Virus record (IMG/VR): IMGVR_UViG_3300037116_000299
Span: 150,301 to 214,300 of that record
DNA length: 64,000 nt
From: a virus
Direction: 5' to 3' (one strand)
The notes beneath the pieces were generated by a model that searched no databases, was not told the DNA's origin, and worked only from the letters and a program-made list of their open reading frames with translations. Positions 16,731 to 26,000 of the stretch are shown in pieces. A program made the position numbers and the translations under genes. Each line of letters starts with the position of its first letter. Position 1 is the stretch's first letter.

Positions 16731-18578
16731 ATGTACAACAATCTGCCTGGGATTCTGGTCAACACCGTTGATGGCGGCCTCGCCGTTCAGCGGCAGCCGG
16801 TGGCCGACTCCACTCTTGTCATCAGCACGTCCGGCCAGGGCGTCGCCAACCAGCCTTACCAGGTTGTCGATCGCACCAAAGCGGCTCTCGAATTCGGACT
16901 GCAGGGCAACCTGATCCGGGGCATGGAAGAGGCTGCATCGAATTCCGACAACCTGATCCTGTTCCGCATGGGTACCGCTCCGATGACCCTCACTGGCATC
17001 GGCGCAGATTCCACCCCGGGCGCTTTGACTGCAGGCTTCGGTTTGGAGTTCGGCCAGGTTCAGGCCACCGCCGCGACCGACTACAAGGTCTGGTACAAGG
17101 CCGGTGTGCTCGCCGTTTACTTCGGCGAGGCTCTGATCTATTCCAACGACCCGCTGCAGACGACCGACAACGGCGACCTCACCATCGACGGCTTGATCGC
17201 CGGCAATGCAGGTCTGCAGATCGGTACCGGAGCCAGCGCGACCCTCGCCAATGCCATCACGGTTCAGGCCGCAGCGGCTCTGGCAGGCGTAGCCCATCAG
17301 GCGGCTCCGACGCTGACCGCGTGCGTAACCGGCCTCGGCCTCACCGGCCGCCAGCAGTTCGTCGCCTTGCTCAAGGCGCTCGACTTGCTCCAGGGCTTCC
17401 AGGTCAAACAGATTGTGGTTCCGGAGGCGCTCTTCAATGCGCCGAACGTGGCCTTCTATGTCGCAGGCGACGCTACCACGTCCCTCAACAACCCGGTCAC
17501 CAACCCGAGTGCGCTCGACTGGCTCAAAACCTCAGCCGATGCGTATGGCAACCTCACGTTCCAGTGGGCGTCCGAGACAACGGACTCGAACGGAACAGCG
17601 GTTGCTGCCTTCGCCGGTGTGACCCTTGCGTCGCGCAAGGCCGCGGGCTTCTCCGAAGTCAACTGGGGCTACACCCTCGCCAACTTCTGCGCGTCGGTGA
17701 GCATGCTCGGCAACGAGTGCATTGGCTTCATCGGCACGACTGGCCCTGCTTCCTACAAGCTGGTCGATGTGCGCAAGTGGGTGGGTTACCTGCCCAAGTA
17801 CGACGCCAACGGAGTTGTGACCACGGCCGGTGCAGGCCTGCTCGGCATCGCCTACACGGCGGGCACGGACACCGCGCATCTGAATCCCCTGTGTGTCGAC
17901 TTTGCTTCCGGTTCGCGCAAGCCTGGCTTCTTCCAGACGGCGAGCGGACAGTACGATGATGCCGCGGAACAGGACATCAACCAGAATCCGATCGACATCG
18001 GCGCCTACCTGCATGTGGTTGCAGACCAGGCCATTCTTTCGAATGGCTTTGCCACCAACTATGTCAGCAACATCGCGACGTTCGTTGCCGGTATCTGCGG
18101 CATGCTCGACGAGAAGCGCGCACTGACCAACCTGTCGGTCTCCGGCATTCAGCAGCTGCCGGGCCTGACCTACACACCCGGCCAGCTCGATGCGCTCACC
18201 CAGGTCAACATCAACGTGCTCAAGACCAAGACCACCGGTCCGGCGCTGTTGCATGACAAGACCTGCGCCACCGATGCCAGCGACTACACCCAGGTGCTGC
18301 GCGTCCGCATCAAGGGCCTGGTGGTTGCCACCATGCTTGCGATCGGCGACCCCTTCGTGGGAGCCAGCTCGCTCGACGGTCTCCAGCTCACCTCGCTGAA
18401 GACGGCGTTGGACACCGGACTCTCCGAACTGTCCAAGCGTGGCTACATCAACAGCCCCAGCGTGGTCATCAAGACCACAGCGGCTGAACAGCGCATCGGT
18501 CACGCCGACCTGTTCCTGAAGTTCCACCCGGCCGACCAGATGGTGCAGCTCAACGCCTATGTGGGCCTGACCCGCTAA
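16731..18578 (+). CDS. Contractile tail sheath protein
   Basis: A 615-residue protein with a strong ribosome site (GAGGAG, 16718-16723). The N-terminal segment (PGILVNTVDGGLAVQRQPVADSTLVISTSGQG) has the opening strand pattern of sheath proteins, in which a bound virus activates contraction. The C-terminal domain (about 500-615) includes VLRVRIKGLVVATMLAIGD, a knob-like region and HADLFLKFHPADQMVQLNAYV, resembling the conserved C-terminal fold that makes inter-subunit strands. A tube protein follows, as in other contractile systems. This is the main evidence that the phage is a myovirus. Confidence 0.85.
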   Translation: MYNNLPGILVNTVDGGLAVQRQPVADSTLVISTSGQGVANQPYQVVDRTKAALEFGLQGNLIRGMEEAASNSDNLILFRMGTAPMTLTGIGADSTPGALTAGFGLEFGQVQATAATDYKVWYKAGVLAVYFGEALIYSNDPLQTTDNGDLTIDGLIAGNAGLQIGTGASATLANAITVQAAAALAGVAHQAAPTLTACVTGLGLTGRQQFVALLKALDLLQGFQVKQIVVPEALFNAPNVAFYVAGDATTSLNNPVTNPSALDWLKTSADAYGNLTFQWASETTDSNGTAVAAFAGVTLASRKAAGFSEVNWGYTLANFCASVSMLGNECIGFIGTTGPASYKLVDVRKWVGYLPKYDANGVVTTAGAGLLGIAYTAGTDTAHLNPLCVDFASGSRKPGFFQTASGQYDDAAEQDINQNPIDIGAYLHVVADQAILSNGFATNYVSNIATFVAGICGMLDEKRALTNLSVSGIQQLPGLTYTPGQLDALTQVNINVLKTKTTGPALLHDKTCATDASDYTQVLRVRIKGLVVATMLAIGDPFVGASSLDGLQLTSLKTALDTGLSELSKRGYINSPSVVIKTTAAEQRIGHADLFLKFHPADQMVQLNAYVGLTR

Positions 18579-18614
18579 GTAGTCCCTCCCTCCGCCGGCA
18601 AACCTGCCGCGGCT

Positions 18615-18649
18615 CAGCTCCCGTGAGGTCGCCCGATCTCCGGGAGCTG
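18615..18649 (+). terminator. Hairpin after the sheath gene
   Basis: A perfect 9-bp stem, CAGCTCCCG (18615-18623) with CGGGAGCTG (18641-18649), and a 17-base loop in the 109-base gap between sheath and tube genes. The tail is only weakly U-rich (AATCCCTTCTG). It may be a partial terminator or an mRNA-protecting hairpin. Confidence 0.5.
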
Positions 18650-18687
18650 CGAATCCCTTCTGACTTCATCCTTCCAAGGAGTTCTCC

Positions 18688-19386
18688 ATGTCCAGTGCTC
18701 TCGGCGGTGTACTCGCCAGCGAAATCAGCCGTTCCTACAATTCGTTCGCAGGTTCGGACATCAAGGCGGTAATTGGCCAGTTCCAGTTCGCCGAGCTGCA
18801 GGCGATCAGCTACTCCATCACCCGCGAGAAGGCCCCGGTCTACACCCTGGGCAGCGCCGATGTGCGCGCCTACTCGCGCAACAAGCGCGGCATTGCCGGC
18901 TCCCTCATCTGGATCAACTTCGATCGCCACGCTCTGTTGAATCTCATTCAGCAGGCCGCCGGCACCTTCGTCGCCGATGCAGACGAGATTCGCCCGCAGT
19001 ACACCGACGTGTCCAACGGCTCCGCGGTCTTCCAGTCCTCGGTCATTCGTGACATGGGCCCCTCGATCAGTTCCACGATCAATGCTCTCGATCAGCAGAC
19101 CATCAACACGGTCGGCGCGACCAATGAGCTGGCGACCCCGTGGTATTCGGATCAGATTCTGCCGTTCGATGTAACGCTCGCTGGCGCAAATGAGTACGGC
19201 GCCATGTGTGCGGCCAAGATCTTCGGCCTCGAAATCCTCAACGAGGGTTCCGGGATCTCGATCGACGATGCGGTTACCGAGATGCAGGCGACCTTCGTTG
19301 CCCGTGTGGTCGAACCGATGGCCGCCGTGTCCAGTCCGTTCCAGCCGTCCACCGGCATTGGCGGTTCGGCTCTGACGCGCGCGTAA
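18688..19386 (+). CDS. Tail tube protein
   Basis: A 232-residue protein with an AAGGAG site. A central block, YTLGSADVRAYSRNKRGIAG followed by LIWINF, and a later block, NEYGAMCAAKIFGLEILNEG, match the general layout of myovirus tube proteins, where a loop is followed by a beta barrel. Immediately downstream of the sheath, as expected. Two further proteins with the same two blocks follow, so this is probably the principal tube subunit. A strong terminator follows the gene, in line with high expression. Confidence 0.75.
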   Translation: MSSALGGVLASEISRSYNSFAGSDIKAVIGQFQFAELQAISYSITREKAPVYTLGSADVRAYSRNKRGIAGSLIWINFDRHALLNLIQQAAGTFVADADEIRPQYTDVSNGSAVFQSSVIRDMGPSISSTINALDQQTINTVGATNELATPWYSDQILPFDVTLAGANEYGAMCAAKIFGLEILNEGSGISIDDAVTEMQATFVARVVEPMAAVSSPFQPSTGIGGSALTRA

Positions 19387-19407
19387 TCGTTTCTCCTCAA
19401 TCTCCAT

Positions 19408-19473
19408 ACGGGCAGTTTCAGCCTTTGGCTCTTTGTTCCTTTCTGCCATGCTGAAGCTGCCCGTTTCTTTATT
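19408..19473 (+). terminator. Strong intrinsic terminator between tube genes
   Basis: A 14-bp stem pairs 19408-19421 (ACGGGCAGTTTCAG) with 19451-19464 (CTGAAGCTGCCCGT); the single non-Watson-Crick pair is a G-U wobble. The loop is 29 bases and the 3' tail is TTCTTTATT. The next start codon lies only 12 bases beyond the stem, so partial read-through would set the level of the later tail genes relative to sheath and tube. Confidence 0.75.
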
Positions 19474-19475
19474 CC

Positions 19476-20402
19476 ATGTCCATCTCCTTCCCTACCGTAT
19501 CTCCCGACCAATGCCTGCTTACCTGTGGACTTGAGACGACTTCGTCTCAGGTCACTTCGTTCGTGGCGATGGGTCTGCCTGCGGACGCCGGTCCTACTCC
19601 GGCAGCCAGTGCGCCGGTGCTCGCCCCGCCAACAGCGCAGGACGCCGCGGCGCTCGCGGCTTACACCCCGTCGAAGACCAATACCCTCGACGGAAAGGGA
19701 ACGGTTGTAACGCCGCAGTGGAACCCCGGCGCCGCCGGCGCCTTCGACTATCCCACCGATGCGATCAATCACACTCCGAACCCAGGGCTGACCACGTCAG
19801 GGTCGAACTACGATGACATGACCTACACCGGGTCCGACCTGAAGGTCATGCTCGAGGTTGCAGGCAGCGGAAGCACTCCGGGATCGGTACGGCTGTCCAA
19901 GCGCCTGGCGGAGTTGACCACAATCACCGTCTCGGTCCATCGGGTCAAGTCCCCGGTACCTGCCTGCGGGTACATCAACACCAAGGGCTGGGCGCGCGGG
20001 CGGCGCACGATCGCCGGCACCATGGTCTTCACCAAGTTCCTGCAGGATGTGCTGGCCGAGTTTCTCACCTCCGCCGCCTTCACCTCCGATCTCTCCAAGG
20101 ATTCCCAGTACGTCAAGGTCGATCAGCTCCCGCCCTTCAATCTGACCTTCCTGTTCTCGAACGAGTACGGTCACCAGAGTTACCAGCGCCTGATCGGTGT
20201 TGAGTTCGTCACTTCGGGTGACGTCTACTCCATCCAGGACATGCTGAGCGAACAGACGGTCTCCTACGTCTGTGCCGACTTCACTCCTCTCCTCCCCATC
20301 TCCCAAAACAGTCAGCATGTAGCGGCAGCGTCCAACCCGATCACCGCTGCTCAGCGGACCGTGGCGGACGTGCTCAACGCCGCCGCAACACGGCAGGTCT
20401 AG
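19476..20402 (+). CDS. Tail tube-like protein (second paralogue)
   Basis: A 308-residue protein. Its C-terminal two-thirds repeats the layout of the tube protein: WARGRRTIAGTMVFTKF corresponds to RNKRGIAG followed by LIWINF, and SNEYGHQSYQRLIGVEF to NEYGAMCAAKIFGLE. The N-terminal 120 residues are a Pro/Ala-rich insertion absent from the first copy. No good ribosome site is visible; the start lies just after the terminator tail. Likely a tail-tube initiator, tip or terminal ring. Confidence 0.6.
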   Translation: MSISFPTVSPDQCLLTCGLETTSSQVTSFVAMGLPADAGPTPAASAPVLAPPTAQDAAALAAYTPSKTNTLDGKGTVVTPQWNPGAAGAFDYPTDAINHTPNPGLTTSGSNYDDMTYTGSDLKVMLEVAGSGSTPGSVRLSKRLAELTTITVSVHRVKSPVPACGYINTKGWARGRRTIAGTMVFTKFLQDVLAEFLTSAAFTSDLSKDSQYVKVDQLPPFNLTFLFSNEYGHQSYQRLIGVEFVTSGDVYSIQDMLSEQTVSYVCADFTPLLPISQNSQHVAAASNPITAAQRTVADVLNAAATRQV

Positions 20403-20404
20403 CC

Positions 20405-21922
20405 ATGGCCATTGCAACGATCCGATTCAAAGTCGTCAATCACGGCAACTTCCTTCCCGTTCAGGGAGCAACCGTGTCCAGTGGCGGCGCGTCCGCATCC
20501 ACGGCGAGCGACGGCACGACAACCCTGAAGGTGACCATCGGCTTGACCAACCAGTTCACGGTGGCGGCCCCTACCTATCTGACCAAGTCCGACTGGATCA
20601 CCTTTTCCGAGACCGACGTCAACACCCTCTATCTGGACCGCGATCCGAAGTATTTCGCCAACTGGACCAAGCTGGTTGACTCGAAGACCAACCAGCCGAT
20701 CGCCGGGGCGACGATCTACATCAACTCCAGCCGGGCCGGCACCTCGGATTCGACCGGCGCCGTGTGGGTCACCGGGCCTGTCGGCGCGGTATCCGTGCGC
20801 GTAACCGGCACCGGCTACGATTCCACCTTTCCTCAGACTGCGACCGGCCCCCAGGGATTCCCCGCACAACTCAGTGTGACGGCGACGCCGCCGTCGCCTC
20901 AGCACCTGACTCTGACGGCGGGCGCGGCTACTGCCGCAACCGCAGGCTGTACCCTGTTCTTCGCCACGGCAGCTGCCGGCGGCCCCGCTGCAGAACAGTT
21001 GACCTGCGCCAACGGGCAGGCCACGACAGCCAACACGTATCTCCCAGGTCAATACCTCGTCACTGCTTCCCAGACGGGTTATACCAGTTCGGACACGCCT
21101 CTCACCGTCACCGCGGGCGTCACCCAGTACGCGGTCCAGCCTCCAATCCTGGATGCGGCAGCTTCGAATGTAAAGGCAGGCGACGCTCAGAAGGTCCCCG
21201 CGAACGGAGGATCCGTCTCCGCCGGGCCGACAACCGCGTCAAGCGGGATTGCGACTCTGACCTCGACCCCTCCGGACTACGAGTGGATCTACCCGAACTC
21301 CCAGGATGGGAAGTATTTCACCGCCACCCAGGCGCGCATCTACGTGGGCAACCTCTTTATGGACGAGCTGGTGCAGATCCAGTTCACCTACCAGGGCAAC
21401 CGGATCCCCATCTACGGCTACAGTTCTGAACTGGCCGACGGCTTTGGAACCGGCAGGCGTTTGGTACAAGGCCAGCTCGCGCTTAACTTTGTCACTGAAG
21501 GCTACCTGTACACCGTCTTGAAAGAGTTCGCCAAGATGGCAAGCAACCGACCCGCGTCGGTGCAGGATGCCAACATCGCCGATCTGACAACCACCGTCCA
21601 GCAGTACCAGACCCTGGCTGCACAGAAGGACGATCAGACCGACCAGCTGCAGGCACTTTCCATCAAGATCCAGTCGCTGGCCGATTCACTTGGGCCCAGC
21701 GGACTCGATCTTTACACTGCGGGCCGGACCGTCTCGACGCAGAGTAAGTCGCCCCTCGCACTGTCCATCCCGTTCGACATCCGGTTTGAATTGACCGGCG
21801 CTGGTCGTACGGTAACGAAGATCATCCGGAATTGTCTGCTGACCGCGAACGATCAGGTCTATGACCAATCCGGCTCAACCTTGCTTGACGCCTATGGCTT
21901 CGTTGCACGAAGCCTGGACTAA
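20405..21922 (+). CDS. Tube-like protein with carboxypeptidase-regulatory-like repeats
   Basis: A 505-residue protein. Residues about 1-270 hold three beta domains of the carboxypeptidase-regulatory/PEGA kind: GNFLPVQGATVSSGGASAST, then NQPIAGATIYINSSRAGTSD, then a third with GQYLVTASQTGYTSSD. Residues about 290-505 resemble the tube paralogues (DELVQIQFTYQGNRIPIYGY, GRRLVQGQLALNFVTEGYLY) with a coiled-coil insertion (about 395-440). A tube or baseplate-type domain carrying surface-exposed Ig-like domains is likely. Good family-level evidence for the repeats, weaker for the tube domain. Confidence 0.6.
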   Translation: MAIATIRFKVVNHGNFLPVQGATVSSGGASASTASDGTTTLKVTIGLTNQFTVAAPTYLTKSDWITFSETDVNTLYLDRDPKYFANWTKLVDSKTNQPIAGATIYINSSRAGTSDSTGAVWVTGPVGAVSVRVTGTGYDSTFPQTATGPQGFPAQLSVTATPPSPQHLTLTAGAATAATAGCTLFFATAAAGGPAAEQLTCANGQATTANTYLPGQYLVTASQTGYTSSDTPLTVTAGVTQYAVQPPILDAAASNVKAGDAQKVPANGGSVSAGPTTASSGIATLTSTPPDYEWIYPNSQDGKYFTATQARIYVGNLFMDELVQIQFTYQGNRIPIYGYSSELADGFGTGRRLVQGQLALNFVTEGYLYTVLKEFAKMASNRPASVQDANIADLTTTVQQYQTLAAQKDDQTDQLQALSIKIQSLADSLGPSGLDLYTAGRTVSTQSKSPLALSIPFDIRFELTGAGRTVTKIIRNCLLTANDQVYDQSGSTLLDAYGFVARSLD

Positions 21923-21933
21923 CAGGAGTTTCT

Positions 21934-22377
21934 ATGGCAGAACAGACCGCAGACCAGACCGCAGACCAGGGAGCCCCGATCACCCCTTTCGAGTTCCTCC
22001 AGGGTTTCGCCGGCGCGCCCAACCAAGCCGACATTGACAGTCTGAAGGCGCAAGCCCCAGGGGGACGCATCCGCCTCTTCCATTCCACCGACGCCAAGCG
22101 CGTGTACCTGATGCGCGGGATCTCCGCGATCGAACTGGTGCAGGTGCAGAACCTCATCCCCGCAGGCATCCACCCGGACAAACTGTCCGGAGTGATGCAG
22201 ACCACGGTTGCCATCAAATGTTGCGCGTGGACCAGCGAAACCGCCGACCACAAGCTCAGCGATCTGGCATTGCAGGCCGCCGGCGCGGGTCTCACCGGGA
22301 CGCTTCACGAGATCGTCTGCCAGCTCTCCGACTACATGGATCCGGCGACCATCGACCGCTGCAGCGCGGACCTGTAA
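21934..22377 (+). CDS. Tail assembly chaperone candidate 1
   Basis: A 147-residue acidic protein with an AGGAG site. It starts with a Gln/Asp/Ala-rich stretch, then a mixed alpha/beta domain (GGRIRLFHSTDAKRVYLMRG, VAIKCCAWTSETADHKLSDL). Between tube genes and the giant tail genes, this is the classical slot of the tail assembly chaperone pair. Its TAA is in the same frame as the next gene and separated from it by only four codons. Confidence 0.5.
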   Translation: MAEQTADQTADQGAPITPFEFLQGFAGAPNQADIDSLKAQAPGGRIRLFHSTDAKRVYLMRGISAIELVQVQNLIPAGIHPDKLSGVMQTTVAIKCCAWTSETADHKLSDLALQAAGAGLTGTLHEIVCQLSDYMDPATIDRCSADL

Positions 22378-22389
22378 GAGGAGGTCCTT

Positions 22390-23067
22390 GTGCAGGTATT
22401 TAGCGCTCAGTGGGCAAGCGGCCGCTACGCCAAGTGGCGGTCGCTGACCTGGGCAGAGTTCCGGCGGTTCGAAGATCGACTCCGTTACGAAAGCCCGATG
22501 CAGGTGTACGTCGACCTGTACCGGGCTGTCGTGATTCAGGGTCCTCCCTTGGAAGGCGATCCCATCTTCCAGGCCCCCGCGGGTCTGGTCGAGTTCGTCG
22601 CCCATTCGATGCTGGACTCCAATCCGTTCGGCGGCGAGTACACCTCCGTCAAGAACGCGATGGAGCAGAAGCGCACCGAGCTGAAGCAGAACTTCCTCTC
22701 CGCCAGCAAAGCCATCATCGCCGGGATCTTCCGCTACACCTTCGAGGAGATCGAGCAGTGGGATGCCGAGATGTTCTTTGAGCGCCTGGCTGCCGCCGAG
22801 TTTGTCTCCGGCCGCAAGGTAGAACCCGGCAATCCCAATCGCAAGGGCCGCCGCGGCCCCCAGAAGAAAGACTTGACCGCAGCACAGGAGCAAGTTGTCC
22901 AGCGTGTCGCGCAACGCGATCCGCGCATGCCGATGCCGGCCGAGGAATCCAGCTACGACCCCACCGCAAACTCAGAGGACGATCAGCCTCGTATGACCAA
23001 GCGACCCCTGACCCCTGCACAGGAGCAAGTCGCCGATCGGGTCCGCAAACAACGCATGGGAAGGTAG
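22390..23067 (+). CDS. Tail assembly chaperone candidate 2
   Basis: A 225-residue protein starting at GTG 22390 with a strong AGAGGAGG site overlapping the preceding stop. It is mostly helical and ends in two copies of a charged unit (LTAAQEQVVQRVAQR near residue 160 and LTPAQEQVADRVRKQR near the end) joined by an acidic linker. Position and the preceding in-frame partner suggest the second, larger tail chaperone. In many phages the two are joined by a -1 frameshift; here they share one frame and a stop codon separates them. Confidence 0.5.
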   Translation: MQVFSAQWASGRYAKWRSLTWAEFRRFEDRLRYESPMQVYVDLYRAVVIQGPPLEGDPIFQAPAGLVEFVAHSMLDSNPFGGEYTSVKNAMEQKRTELKQNFLSASKAIIAGIFRYTFEEIEQWDAEMFFERLAAAEFVSGRKVEPGNPNRKGRRGPQKKDLTAAQEQVVQRVAQRDPRMPMPAEESSYDPTANSEDDQPRMTKRPLTPAQEQVADRVRKQRMGR

Positions 23068-23070
23068 TCC

Positions 23071-26000
23071 GTGCCCAATCCATTCATCGTATTCGATCTC
23101 GAGGCCAGCTCCTTCAACACGGGGCTGGCCAATTCGTTTCTGAATGGAGACGGCCGCGGCGCTGACTTGATTCAGGAGTTCGTCCGCACTAGTTCCGACC
23201 CTTCCCGTCTGCAACAGCATCCCCTCTTCCAAGCTCACCAGCGTTCCCAGATTCTGCAGGTCTACGCAACCGGCGGCGCCTTTCAAGGCGGCGACGAAGG
23301 ATGGGTACGTCCGTTCGACGAGATGCGCCGGTTCAACCGGCCGATCGGGAATTCACTCTACGATGAGAGCGACTTTGCCCTCCGTCATTCCCTGCTCTCG
23401 AAGGCACAGGGAGGCCGCAACTATGAAGCCCAGCGCGTCGAGCAACTGTACCAGGGAATCTCGGACTCGATCCGGTCCCATGGCAAGGCAGTCCTCGGTG
23501 GGCACAACATCGGGTCTTATGACTTGTGGAGGCTCGAGTACGCCACCTATCAGCACGACTCCCTGCGGAATCGCCGCGGGTGGCTGGCGGACCAGGTGCG
23601 CACGGGCCGTCTCATGTTGCGGGACAGCGACGCCGAACTGCTCGGAGCTGCCTCGGCGTTTGCCCGCCAGGATGCAGACTTTGCCGCCCATCACTTGAAG
23701 GGTGCGACCGACGTGGCTTCGGCCAAGTGGGTCTCCGGTCACAACCTGACCAACATCACCGAGGCAATGGGCTATCGCAACACCAATGCCCACAATGCCC
23801 TGGATGACACCCTCGGGAATGTGGCGTTCTTCGGGGACATCGATTCGGGGAAGGCCTTCACGCCGGAATCACTGCGTTCGATCTTCCCCCGCCAGGCTGC
23901 CGCTGCCACGCGCGAAGCCGCGCCGCTCCGGGCTACCGTGGCTGAAGCTGCAACGGAAGCGCGTTCTCTCTTCACCGGCGGAGAGAAGAAGTTCCTCATC
24001 GGCGCCGCCGTCGCCGCCGCCGCCGCCGCCGTAGGCTCTCTGATTGCGCACTCTACCCGCCGCGATCGCCAGACCCAAATCACAGGTCTTGGCGAGACCG
24101 GCATGGGCGCGCAGGGCCGCCACAGACTCACGGACTTCGGCTCTGGCTACCAGGGCCTCTCCACCTCCCCCAATCCCTTCCAGCTCGAGTCTGAGGCCGC
24201 CTACAACCCCCTGGTGCGCGCACTGGGTGTAGGCGTCACCGGCTCTGCGCTCTACGGCGCCCATCGCTACATGCTGGCGACGAGCCCGAACTATGCCAAG
24301 CGCCTCCACGGTGCTGCGCTCAAGTTCGAGCAGTATTCCCCCATGCACCTGGGGCGCACCTTCGCTGCCAGCGAACGGTTCTCGTCCTACCTGCCCAGCA
24401 AGCTGGTATTCACCCGCGGGATGCTGACCAATGACGACGGCACCCTCAATGAGGTGGGCCAGACCTTCGATCGTCAGTTCTCAGCAGCCGGACACAAGTT
24501 TGATTTCCTGAATGAGGTCACCGAAGACAATCCCCTGGTCTTCGAAGGCCGCCGCCGGGCGGGCTCCGGATCCCTGCAACTCCAGGGGCGCGGCATCGAC
24601 ATCGAGACCCGGTTCGTCCCCTCCGAGGGACGTCTGGCGGGAACCGCCGCGCGGCTTGACCAGGCGTTGGTCAACCATCCGATTCGCAGGTCGCAGGCTC
24701 AGAGTTCAGTCAAGCAGGCCTGGGGTGATTTCCAGGCAGTCCGCCGATCCCAGCGAATCTCGAATGCATCTCCCTGGTCTGAAGTCGCTAGTGCTGAAAA
24801 GCTGTATCGGCCTTTCTATACCCAGGGGCATGTCGCCGATCCTGCCGACGAGCTGTTCTCCCAGGCCCGCAATGCATGGACCCGTCTTCGGGTAGAGGGG
24901 CTCGAGGCGACCGAGCGTACCCAGAGACTCTTCGCGGAAGCAGGGTTCGGACTGAAGGCAGGTACCTGGAACAAAGCAGCTCATCTCCCCTTTGTCGGGG
25001 AAGGCGGCATGCTCAACCAGATGCTCACCAAGCGCGTCGCGCCTCTGGTGCTTGCAGCCACTGCGCTGGGCTGGCTGGACTATAAGCTGGGGCATCCAAG
25101 CAACAAGATCGTCGATCTTGGCCTGAAGGCCAATGTCCTGCGCGCCGACCTGACCGATATGGTCCCCGGCGCCCGCGGCGTCACTGACTTCTACGACAAG
25201 GTCACCCCGGGATCGCAGTACGGCCCGTTGGCGTTGCCCCTGGCCGGCGCTTTCTTTGGAGGTGTCTACCACTACGGCAAACTCCTCGGCGGCAAGTACG
25301 CCGATGAGGCAGCCAGGACCCTCGGGGCTCGTATCCTCCCTGAGATGAAGGGCCTGCGCAACTTCACCGCTAAGGGTGGCAAGTTGGTTTCCGTCGAAGG
25401 AGCTTCCGCTATCTGGAAGTCTCTCGGCGCGCCGGGCAAGGGCGCTGCCATCGGCCTGGCTGCCATGGCTCTGTTCGTGCCCGGCATGCTTGGGTCCCGT
25501 AAGAGCGGCGCCGATCTGCGCGACATCTACTCCGGCAGCGAACCGATTCCAATCAGGTCCGGCCGCTGGTGGGAAGTCGGCTCAACACCCTACGAAGGCG
25601 GACGCATCAAGGAGTGGCGTCCCCACTGGAGCGTGCTGCGCAAGAGTCATGCAGAAGACATCTCGCTCTACGGATCCGAGAAGGATAAGTGGAAGCACAA
25701 TCCCATCCTGCATCCGCTGAAGTATGCCCGCGATCCCTACTGGCTTGAGAAGCAGCATTACTACGATCGACCGTACCCGGTTGCGTCCCCGGCGTTCTCC
25801 AATGTTCCCTTGATCGGCCCGCTGCTCGCCGCGACCGTCGGCAAGTTGGTCAAACCGCCTGTGCGCATGCATGAAGAGAACTGGAATGGAGAGGATTACA
25901 CCCTCTACTCAACCCGTCTGGAACCGAAGGGCCCAGGCGCGGTCGCGCCGCCCCGTCCGGAAGACGAGTTCACCCTCAGACATGCCCTCAAGCAGGAAGT

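Noticed and set aside
15327-17297. 656-codon reverse-strand open frame opposite neck and sheath genes
   Set aside because: High-GC third positions of the forward genes remove stops on the other strand; there is no domain pattern, and it spans several forward genes and their gaps.
24000-24032. GCC microsatellite
   Set aside because: It encodes an alanine run within a predicted hydrophobic segment; no evidence of a separate function.
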